64,000 bases of DNA, taken from positions 103,747,500-103,811,499 of the forward strand of contig OY744519.1 in NCBI GenBank assembly GCA_963556195.1. Direction: 5' to 3'. Origin of the DNA: Sepiola atlantica. Its lineage: Eukaryota; Mollusca; Cephalopoda; Sepiida; Sepiolidae. A model generated the notes under the pieces. The model was not told the origin of the DNA. It ran no database searches and was given only the letters and a program-made list of their open reading frames with translations. The stretch's first letter is position 1. Every line of letters starts with the position of its first letter. Made by a program: the position numbers and the translations under genes. Shown here in pieces: positions 11,738 through 20,639 of this stretch.

Positions 11738-12166
11738 TCAGGAGACAATGGAGTTCTGCACCTCAGAATTATCTGTTGCCGAATTGCAGCATCTGCTGTG
11801 ACTGTGCAAGCCTATCCTGGATCGACAGGCTCTATTGCAGTTGCCACAGATGTAGGTGGTGTCTGATTGCAAGAGCTCTGTTTCAGCCCTCTGGTAGTTT
11901 CTCCTCTTCTCACTCCTCTTGCAGCATGCCTTTACAGCTCTTCTCCAGCGGCTGCGACCATCAGCGACGGACTTCCAGCCTGTTGGGTCGATACCACCTG
12001 CCCTCATATCTCGTTTGAAGACATCCTTGTAGTGTAGGACATCTTCCTGCTGGTCTGGAGTTAGTTGCCACCTCACCATAAAGAATATCCTTTGGGATCC
12101 TCCCATCGTCCATTCACCTGACATGGTCAAGCCACCGGAGCATGCTCGGGATGTCTGCCTGGTCAA
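11738..12166 (-). pseudogene. LINE ORF2 C-terminal segment with a Cys/His finger
   Basis: The 142-codon frame keeps the family's KDVFKRDMRAG block, then DPTGWKSVADGRSRWR, and ends with CGNCNRACRSRIGLHSHSRCC, a CxxC-x8-HxHxxCC-like finger. Upstream frames are shifted, so the protein is not made as a unit. The finger is known at the end of these LINE proteins and is presumed to bind nucleic acid. Confidence 0.8.
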
Positions 12167-12256
12167 GTATGGTCTTGTTTGAGATCTGTTCCTGCCAGGA
12201 AATTCCTAGGATTCTCCTGAGGTTGTGCAGGTGGAAGGAGTTGAGGAGTAGAGAGC

Positions 12257-12940
12257 CTAAGATTCACTGCCAGCGAGCAGCGTGCTTAGCACGCAGATCC
12301 GGTACCCCTTCATCTTGGTATTGGTGGTCAGCATCTTGTTATTCCAGACTCTCTTCGTCAAGCAAGCCATGGCTGTTGCTGCCTTGCTGATACGTTTGTG
12401 GAGTTCTGCCTCCAGGGAGAAATTAATGGAGATGGTAGAGCCGCGGTCTGTGAAGTCCTCGACAACTTCAAGGGTGTAGTCGCCAATGGTGATGTTTCGG
12501 GTACTGCTTACATCTTGGCCGAGGATGTTAGTCTTTTTTAGGCTGATGGTCATGCCAAATTCTCTGCATGCATGCACGAAGCAGTGATGAGTCGCTGCAA
12601 TGCTTTTTCAGAGTGTGCCGTCAGTGCTGCATCATCAGCGAAGAGCATCTTGTGTATAAGTACCTTCCGCACTTTGGTCTTAGTTCAAAGGCGGGTAAAG
12701 TTGAAGAGGCTGTCACTGTTTCTGGTATATGATACACTCCATCTTCCGACTTGTTGAAGGCGTAGGACAACAGCAAAGAGAAGATGTCAAAGAGTGTCGG
12801 GGTGAGTACGCACCCTTTTTTCACCCCGCTCTTGATTGGGAAAGGGTCCGAGGAAGAGCCATCATACTGTACGGTGCCTTGCATGTCCACATGAAAAGAT
12901 GTGATAATTTTCAATAGCCTGGGGGTGGGGGGTGGCATCC
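12257..12940 (-). pseudogene. LINE reverse transcriptase segment, frameshifted
   Basis: Two overlapping frames (12621-12938 and 12257-12577) carry RT palm and thumb sequence. The upstream one has SGVKKGCVLTPTLFDIF, a variant of the usual GV-QGCVLSPTLF block. The active-site FADDAALTAHSEKAL lies between them in a third frame. Frame changes of this kind show a dead copy. Confidence 0.8.
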
Positions 12941-14324
12941 GATCTTCTGCAGCAGAGTGAAAAGTCTCTTTCTGCTAACAAGGTCAAAGGCCTTGGTTAA
13001 GTCGATGAAGGCGATGTACAGTTGTTGTCTCTGTTCATGGCATTTTTCATGGAGCTGTCGTAGGGAAAAATTCATGTCAACAGTTGACCTTCATGCTCTA
13101 AAGCCACACTATGCCACAAGGTATACACGCTTTGCAAGTAACTGCAGCCTGTTGAGGACGACCTGGGCGAAGACCTTCTTAACAACACTGACGAGGGATA
13201 TTTCATGGTAGTTGTTGTAGTCGCCACGGTAACCCTTATTTTTGTACAGAGTGATGATGTTTGTGTCACGCATCTCCTGGGGCACTGTTTCATTTTCCCA
13301 GTCGCTGGTGCAGGTGGTGGAATAGGGCTGTCTTCTTTCTCACTTTGATGATTGCAGGTGGGATGCCATCTTTTCCTGGAGCTTTGCTGCAGGTAAGGAG
13401 TCGATGACCTTGTTTAGTTCTGTTACAGAGGGGGGAACGTCTAGCTCTTCTTTAACAGGTTGATGATGCTCTAGGCTGCTGCATCTATGACAACGTTTTC
13501 CACCACGTAAAGTTTCTAGTAGTGCTCAGACCACCTCTCCATTTGTTTGCTGCAGTCTAATATTTTGTCACTGGTAGTTGATCTCAGGGGTACGATCTTG
13601 TTTATAGTTCGGCTAAAGGCCTTCTTCAAGCCATTGTACATGCCATGAATATCGCTGCAGTCAGCAGAGAACCAAATACTCTCCCAAAGGTTTAGTCAGT
13701 AGTCATTGGCACAACACCGAGCGATCTGTTGAGCGTCATTCTTGGCCTTCCTGTATGTAATTACTGTCTTCTCAGAAGGCTTCCTCTTGTAGTTAACGAG
13801 GGCTTCTCTTTTGGCATTGATTGCTGGCTCTAATTCTGCAATGCCGGCTTCAAACTAGTCCAGGTTTTTTCTCTATTTCCTGCCAAAGGTGTACACTGTG
13901 GAGTTGTAGATGGCATCACGGATGTGAACCCACCTCTCTACAGTATTGCCATGAGGACAGTTTTTGAGGGCGTCTTTGATGGTGTTTGCGAAGCACTCGC
14001 ATAGGTCTTGTATTGACGTTCTGCTGGTGTTAATGCGGGGGGGGGGGGGGCTTTTCTGCTTGGTTTGATGGATCCACTTGGACTGGAGACAGACTTTACT
14101 GTCAACCATGGAATGGTCAGTGTCACAGTTAGTACTGTGGTAGCTACGTGAGGGTCTTCATGAGATGACAAGGTTCAGCTGGTACCAGTGATGGATCTTG
14201 GGTGTCGCCAGGATACTCGATGATGTGGCTTGGTGGCAAAGAATGTATTGGTTATGTAGAGGTTGTGGTAGGAGTACAACTTGTCCATTCTTGTTCAGCC
14301 TGCCGACACCAAAATGACCAATGC

Positions 14325-14650
14325 AAAAAGAAAATAGCACAAAAACTTTATTATGTTAGGGTAAAAAAAAGACATTACACCAAAATTAACAGAAATTCAA
14401 CCAGTATTTTTGTTTAAAAAAAATAAATTCAAATTTTATCGGTAAACGCTTTCTGTCCGCCATTTTCGGCATTATTAAGGTTACAGGTTATAATTCAGAT
14501 TAAATTGACTTATGCTATCTCGAAAGCGTTTTCTGATAAAACTTGAATTTAGTTTTAAAAAACAAAAAGTACTGGATGAATTTCTGTAAATTTTGGCGTA
14601 CTGTACTAACAGGTAAGTGCATAATAAAGTTTTTGGGCTATTTTCTTTTT
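14325..14650. repeat. Fold-back element, arms of about 130 bp
   Basis: AAAAAGAAAATAGC at 14325 pairs with the complement of GCTATTTTCTTTTT ending at 14650. The arms run through AAAAACTTTATTATG, CAGAAATTCA-CCAGTA and TTTTATC-G-AAACGCTTTC, around a centre near 14460-14500. The left end lies about 15 bases from the LINE 5' end. Confidence 0.8.
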
Positions 14651-14839
14651 AATAGCAATATTCCATATAGGCGTTAACCTGGAGAATCACCGTTTATCTA
14701 ATTATATAAATAAATGCTAAAGTTTTTGTTCTATGTTTACAACAAACTGATGAATGAAATGTTTATTATTTAACATTTTGGTTTCAAGAATTTTAGGTAG
14801 CGAACTTTACGAAGCGATAGCGAGCTGGCAAAGTCAGCT

Positions 14840-14868
14840 AATATATATATATATATATATATATATAA
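14840..14868. repeat. (TA)n microsatellite
   Basis: Pure TA run. It follows GCGATAGCGAGCTGGCAAAG, which looks like the end of a repeat I cannot classify. Confidence 0.9.
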
Positions 14869-15012
14869 GCAGAGAATAGTGTAGCTTCAATGAGAAAAAA
14901 GTAAATGCTTGAAACGCATGTAGCTTACAAACACCAAATACGAAAAATGTTAACGAGAAATTTTGGAAAATATTAAATGATAAAAATTTGTTAAATGCTG
15001 GTAGCCTTACTC

Positions 15013-15019
<7 letters not shown>

Positions 15020-15080
<61 letters not shown>
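15020..15080. repeat. Compound (AC)n(AT)n microsatellite
   Basis: AC units pass directly into AT units. Confidence 0.95.
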
Positions 15081-15082
<2 letters not shown>

Positions 15083-15875
15083 CTTTTTATTATAAATAAA
15101 TATCTCTATTTATTATTGAGCACTATTATATAAACACAGTGAAGATTCTCCAGATTTTTACCTTGTGGATACAAACCTTATCTGGACTACTATATGTAGT
15201 TTTGTAATGAAATAAAATGATGGCAAAAATATAACCGTTCCCAGTAAATTTGTAAGTTCTATTAATAATCAATGTCCAAATGAACGCTTCTTTCTCTCTG
15301 GAATAACTTTACCGTGAGGTGTTACTCCAATCAGCCCTGTTTTAGCAAATATTTATCGACGATTGATAAAGTTGCTACTAACGGATTAGAAATGACAACA
15401 ATAGACTCTCAATGTTGCCTGTAAAATCATTTTGGGGAAATTTTGTAAGATTCATTGTCCAGATGTGCGGTTCCTCTCCATGTGCCCTTGCAAAAGTGAA
15501 GTGATATATTTGTCCAGATTCTTGGTTGATAATAAAGTGTTTATATACTAAAACATTCGGTTTGCAGCTTTTTTTTTGATAGCCATACAAAATTTCTGAT
15601 GAGTTAAAATTGAACCAGGGCCCCTATTTGAGTGCCTTGTGCCAGAATAAACATTTTTCTCCGAAATACGTGCAATATGTCTTGGACAGTTCTTTATTTC
15701 TGAAACTGGATTTAACTTGATTTAAATCGACATTTATTAAATAATAGCTCTACCTTATTGAACTGATAAGGATATTGAGCTTTTATTTGCAGATTCGAAT
15801 TAATTTGCATAGGTAACCTTTTCCTAAACGATTTTGAATTAAGTTCTGCTATAACATATATAATTCATATACCCA

Positions 15876-15879
<4 letters not shown>

Positions 15880-15920
<41 letters not shown>
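15880..15920. repeat. Compound (AT)n(GT)n microsatellite
   Basis: AT run followed by about five TG units. Confidence 0.9.
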
Positions 15921-16117
15921 GAATAGTAGATAAGCACGATTACAAGCTAGTAATATTAGGACATAATCACTAAAGCAGAACAAAGATCCGAAATATATTA
16001 GTCCTGCTTTAGTGATGTGTTTGCGTCTATATTTTTTACTAGTCTGTTATGCTTATCCACTGTTCCATATACTAATATTCCATTTTGATTAAAATTTTCA
16101 TTTCATGTTTTACACTC

Positions 16118-16120
<3 letters not shown>

Positions 16121-16174
<54 letters not shown>
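16121..16174. repeat. (TA)n microsatellite
   Basis: Uninterrupted TA run of about 54 bp. Confidence 0.95.
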
Positions 16175-16178
<4 letters not shown>

Positions 16179-16392
16179 CCATATTATTAAAAATGAGCCT
16201 GTTTAGAAATCTGACTTGACCTATGACGCTCCTTTTTTTTCACTATTAACCCAACATTGCCTACAAATGACTTCTACCACTTGAAGATATTTTTACTATT
16301 AAAATGATTTGTACATTTTTTTTTCAAATCATTTATTTCATTTTGACGATTCTAGGTATCGACTGAAAAACAAAAAAAAAGTAAATAAAAAG

Positions 16393-16560
16393 AAAAAACG
16401 CTAATACATTAAACAAAAACAAAAAACTAAAAAAAAAACACAGTTGTAGATGTAAACCTTGCTGTTTGTCATGTGATTGCTGTGCCAGGATGAAATCTGA
16501 TTGTTACCTGACACGTTTATTTATGTTTTTGCTTTCACTTGTGAAGGAGTATAAGTCAAG
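16393..16560 (-). mobile_element. Solo 3' tail of the 11.7-kb LINE family, or a SINE sharing it
   Basis: The segment parallels 11550-11720 over about 165 bp. Shared blocks are AACGCTAATA, GTAGATGTAAACC, ATGTGATTGCTGTG, TTACCTG and GAAGGAGT. No ORF2 sequence is attached. It is either a severely 5'-truncated LINE or a SINE that borrowed this LINE tail. Confidence 0.65.
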
Positions 16561-17836
16561 AATAAAAATATTCTCTTGGATTGTGAGACATTCTTATATT
16601 TTGAACAAAACAAAACAAATTTATTTATTACCATTATAATTGTTCTAGCGATACCAGAATGTAGAGTTTTTGTTACGCAATTTTTATATGTGCTCTCAGT
16701 CCGATGTAATCAACCTTTTTTTATTGTTCCCCATCATTATTGATATTACTTTCTTTTTTTTTCCCTACACTCATTGAACGTTTTTATTTTTAAATCTCTT
16801 CCCTTTTTTATTTTCCCTCTTAATTTTCCTTTTTCTCATGATTCATCCAGTGGTGCAATTCACGGGGTTTGCAATGGCTCTTCTGAATCAACAACTACAA
16901 AATTTTGTCAATTTATGAACTGTAAGTTTGTATGTCTAACCGGAAGTTGAATGACGTCATAATACAGTCACATCGGCATAAAATATTATCAAGAGAATTG
17001 GTTCCGAAAAACATTACCATTGGGGAAAAGGCATGGATCTACATTTGTTATTCCAGTTAAAAATTTTTTTTAAATCTGAACTTTCAAAACTTTTATATAG
17101 ATTGGCCCAACAGTTTTATTTTTGTACTAGGACGACTCTAGGATAAGGGTTAATTAGTTTGTCAGGTGGACGGTGAGATAAACGCCTTGAGGATTGATGA
17201 CGATGGTTGGAACTGGGCAGAATCTGATTATTTAAGATGACGGCTCAACAAGAATTTGTTAACATTGGACTTGAAAACGACCATATTGTAGTCAGCTGGG
17301 AAGCAACCCCATGCTATTGTGGACAGAAACTCTGCTCATGAAATTTCCGTTTACCTCTAGGTACACATTTTTTTTAAAACACTTTTTTATATACTAAAAT
17401 TAAGCAATAGATTAGTTGTAAAGTTACGTAAGCTTAATTAAAAAACGAAAACGTGTGACAAAAACAACTGTTACGTAGTAGGGAGAGAATAATATGGCAT
17501 CTGAAACATTTAACAAGAACACGTGTGACTGTGACATCACGTAAGATAGTGAACTGAGGGTAGCTATCTGAGAACATAACACATCACATTTCTCAATTCA
17601 CAAAGTAAACCTAAAAACATTGAATCCGACCACTGGATTTATCTGTTTTTTTTTTTCTTCTGTCATTTTCCAGTCATTTTCTATTCAAAATCTGATTCCT
17701 CTTATTTTTCAAGTGAGTTTTTATAACAACTCAATTTGTATTGTCAATATTTTAGTCCATTGATATGACAGGAGCGTGTTCGAAAATTACTGTTTTCCTC
17801 TAGTTTAAGAACAAAAGTGAACCATAATACTTGACA
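16561..17836. other. Intergenic sequence, nothing assignable
   Basis: Pyrimidine-rich stretch at 16690-16850, then ordinary AT-rich sequence. No conserved frame was recognised. Confidence 0.4.
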
Positions 17837-18545
17837 TTTGCTTTTAAACTTTAATTTAAGTCATAAATCACTCGTTAATCTACTGTATAAAGGCTTCAAA
17901 ATTACTTTTGAATTTTGTATGATCATCATATAGCAAATGAGTCGGCGGCCATTTTAATCCATTTTTAATACATAAAAAAAATCGTGGAAAATTTTTACTT
18001 TGTATTATTTGTATTATTTGGACTACTGTTCCCATCTTGGATGCCATTCTCATGACTTTTCGGTCGATGTAACCTCCGATCTTCTTCAGGTGCTTTTTGC
18101 TGAACTCTGGGAATCTTTATGTTGAACTCGGAAATCCATACAGATTTCCGAGTGCAGCACAAAGATTTCTGAGTTCGACAAGATGCACCTGAAGAAGGTC
18201 GGAGGTTACATCGACCGAAACGTTGTGAAGATGACATCCAAGATGGGGACAGTAGCCTGAACAATACAAATATTCAATCCTCATCTAAAAAATTCCGAAA
18301 TAATATTTTTACTTTGTTATGTTAACAATTTAAAAGTATTTTTGAAGTCTTTAAACTGTCGATTATAAAGTAATATCTAGATGGAATTAAAAGAAGAAAG
18401 TCAAGTATTATAGCTCCTAAACCAAAGGAAGACTATTATTAATAGATTACATCATGATCCTTCACAAATAGACAGTAATTTTGAAGTCTTTAAACTGCCT
18501 ATTAGAAAGTAATTTATGGCTTAAATTAAAGTTTAAATGCAAAAG
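17837..18545. repeat. Fold-back element interrupted by a SINE palindrome
   Basis: The left arm (17837-17912) and right arm (18479-18545) are reverse complements around TTTAAACTTTAATTTAAG and CTTCAAAA. A further partial arm copy is at 18325-18380. The centre holds the palindrome at 18008-18272, so one fold-back appears inserted in another. Related to 6386-6565. Confidence 0.65.
18008..18272. repeat. Palindromic pair of SINE 3' modules
   Basis: Inverted copies at 18008-18120 and 18150-18272. The centre is a shorter palindrome, CGGAAATC-CATACA-GATTTCCG. The right arm keeps the best hammerhead-like core: CTGAAGA, then GGTCG...CGACC, then GAAAC at 18188-18224. Same design as 7449-7722. Confidence 0.8.
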
Positions 18546-19000
18546 TTAAATACTATGCTTCATTTGTACCTGTAAATCGCAGGAAAACATACATTTTCGT
18601 ATGCGCCCCTGTTATATAAAAGAACCGATATTTTTTTTTTGTCCTCATTCATATAAATGTCATACATTTTACTCTAGAAAGAGAAGACAGAAATTCACTG
18701 ATGCCTTCAGTTGCTGTATAAGTGTCAGTCTTTTTTTTTTAATCACTCCCAAACTAAGTGCATTCAAGGAAATCGACTTAAAAAAAATACAAAAACAAAA
18801 AAAAAACATTCTTCTTTTTTCTATTTAACTTATTTGTTTCTCAGTTAATTATTTCATCTGTTTATTATTCACAATTTTCGAACTGACTTCGTTATCACAA
18901 CGTTTTGAGCGTTTTGCTCTCAGGCCTTCTTCAGGTGTCTTGCCGCAAATACGGAAACCATCACGTAAATTTGAATCTTAGTTCGACACAAGACTACATT

Positions 19001-19195
19001 TTTCTAAGCCTTCGGGCTGGTATCAAAATGTAGTATCTGTTCTGTCTTCGGTCAGGAGAGGAGAAATCCTTCTTGATTTGGGCAATTTAAATTTTTGTCC
19101 CAGAGTGGTCCTCTTTTGGGATCTGGATTTACCTCACATTAAAAACCGACCTTATTTTTAACTCTGCCCTCGTGGGGAGGCAAGTAGATAGAGAC
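19001..19195 (+). repeat. U2 snRNA-like unit, copy 1
   Basis: The first 43 bases resemble the U2 5' end: a CTAAGCC-TTCG-GGCTGG loop I hairpin, then ATCAAAATGTAGTATCTGTT, which contains the GTAGTA branch-site pairing element. The Sm-like site ATTTTTG is at 19091-19097, about 90 bases in. The 3' half is not clearly U2. Unit length of about 195 is close to real U2 snRNA (about 190). Confidence 0.75.
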
Positions 19196-19390
19196 TATAT
19201 TTTTCTCGGCTTTCGGGCTGGGATCAAAATGTAGTATCTATTCTCGATCAGTGGAGGAGAGATGCTTCTTAGACTGAGACAATTTTTATTTTTGTTCCAC
19301 CCATTTCTTGGGAGCTGGATTTTCCCCCCCACATAAAAACCCGACTTTGTGTCTAACTTTGCCCTCACGGGAAGGCAAGTACAATGGAGA
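19196..19390 (+). repeat. U2 snRNA-like unit, copy 2 (best match to U2)
   Basis: The block at 19202-19250 begins TTTCTCGGCTTTCGGGCTGG and continues GATCAAAATGTAGTATCTAT. By eye it differs from the canonical U2 5' end at only about 8 of 47 positions. Sm-like ATTTTTG at 19288-19294. It directly follows copy 1 head to tail with a 200-bp period. Confidence 0.8.
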
Positions 19391-19545
19391 CATACTGAAA
19401 GAAACTCGGGAACCATCATGTAATTGTGAACCTTGATTTGACACAAGACACTTGAAGAAGGTTGGACAGCAAACAATCGAAACGTCGTGGTAACAAAACC
19501 AAAGATGAGAAAACCAGTCTCAAAATTGTAAATAATAAAGGACAC

Positions 19546-20298
19546 TTCGTCATCCCCGAAAGACAAATATTTCATCACTTGATCCATGTAATATTTTTTG
19601 TTTGTTTGTTCTTCCTTAATGTCATGCCACGTATTTTGTTTTTTCAACAGCACAAAGGATTCAATCATTGCCTTTGACAAAATGAAACATTTTATTGTCC
19701 AAACATTGCTGTAGAAAAGAATATGAATAAAATCAATGTTTGAAAATCATCCTAAATATTGTCAGACTTTTTAAAATAAAGCTGTCTATGTGAGTGATAA
19801 GACACGAATATAAAAGAATAAATTAGAAAATGATTCTGTATAGATCAACAAATATAATTATTTATTATATAATTATAACTGAAAAAGAATTACTTTATAA
19901 TTAGGACGTAATTAATTGTAGTCTCTGTGCGACACGTCCATTGAATGGTGTCATCTCAAATGTCGGCTGGCCGAATGCAAGGGGCATAACTGCTTTCCAA
20001 AATGCACATTATCTCAAGCGAGATAACAAAGAGCAAAGATTTTAATGTTTAATCATTATTCTTAGGTGGACACCTGCTTCCATCTAACGCTTTTCAAAGA
20101 ATTACTTTGTTGTCTTTTACTTCATATTTTTTCATACTTTATTTGGTTCTTTGATAAACTTTGCCTTTGAGACACGCATGCGGTCACTTGTTACTATATG
20201 TCCATACCAGTTATGTTTCCACGGGCCTCTCCACATATTGGTAAGTTTGCCTTTTCATATCTCCACTCATTAGGAATTCATGACATGTGTTGGATATG
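19546..20298. other. Intergenic sequence, nothing assignable
   Basis: No gene or classifiable repeat was recognised. Confidence 0.4.
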
Positions 20299-20628
20299 TA
20301 TTATTTGGATTATTCGGACTTCTTTTCTCATCTTGGATGTTATTCTCACAGTGTTTCAGCCAATGCACCGTCCGACCTTCTTCAGGTGTATCTTGTTGAA
20401 CTCAGGAATCTTTATGCCAAACTCTCGAATCTGTACAGAACTTTGAACTGAACCCTTTATTTAATCCATGGAAGTATATTGTTCTCGTTCCGTCAGCCAT
20501 AATCGGGTAGAAATCTTAAGTAATTCTTACTTGTATTCTTAGTATCGTTTGTACTGAGGATTGAACCTTCGACCTTCAGAAGACTGTCACTTAGAACTGA
20601 CTATTACTTAGCACTTTATCTGTTCTCT
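20299..20628 (-). mobile_element. tRNA-headed SINE, nearly full length
   Basis: On the minus strand the element starts near 20628 with a tRNA-like head. The B-box-like GGTTCAATCC reads at about 20560-20545. A body with AGATTTCTACCCGATTATGG and CCATGGATTAAATAAAGGGTTC follows. It ends with the CTGAAGAAGG...GAAAC 3' module and a TCCAAATAAT-type tail. tRNA-derived SINEs with conserved central modules are known in cephalopods; assignment to a named family was not possible by eye. Confidence 0.8.
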
Positions 20629-20639
20629 GGATTGTCCGA

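Larger units (their letters stand above)
11738..14310 (-). mobile_element. Decayed non-LTR retrotransposon (LINE), 5'-truncated
   Basis: Reading from 14310 downwards, the pieces appear in normal ORF2 order, broken by frameshifts and stops. The end of an AP-type endonuclease lies near 14290-14120. Next comes an endonuclease-RT linker (14110-13500), then reverse transcriptase with the FADDAALTAHSE form of the YxDD box near 12655-12620. An RT thumb with ISLKKTNILGQDVSS and DYTLEVVEDFT follows near 12560-12430, and last a C-terminal Cys/His domain. Proteins of this class are often annotated 'craniofacial development protein 2-like'; I cannot fix the LINE clade. The 5' truncation inside the endonuclease is typical of target-primed integration. 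Confidence 0.85.
14870..16120. other. AT-rich intergenic sequence with microsatellites
   Basis: Contains (AC)n(AT)n at 15020-15080 and (AT)n(GT)n at 15880-15920. The 70-residue frame at 15378-15590 shows no domain. No gene is supported. Confidence 0.5.
18865..19545. repeat. Composite repeat: inverted SINE-module arms around two tandem U2-like units
   Basis: The left arm (18865-18995) read on the minus strand matches the right arm (19395-19545) read on the plus strand. Shared blocks include GACACAAGACA, CTTGAAGAAGG, AAACGT-GTG-TAAC, AAAATTGTAAATAATAAA and its variant. Between the arms lie two head-to-tail U2-like units about 200 bp apart. The right-hand unit plus right arm would make a U2-headed, SINE-like element of about 345 bp. 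The 161-codon frame across this on the minus strand is antisense to the repeats and not credible. Confidence 0.7.

Noticed and set aside
11651..13211. Several plus-strand frames of 60-100 codons
   Set aside because: Antisense or shifted readings of the minus-strand LINE.
19202..19390. A functional U2 snRNA gene
   Set aside because: Loop I and the branch-site region are mutated, the 3' stem-loops are not recognisable, and the unit occurs as tandem and dispersed repeats.
19195..19680. 161-residue open frame on the minus strand
   Set aside because: It runs antisense through the U2-like unit and its SINE-type tail, has no domain, and its openness is explained by repeat composition.
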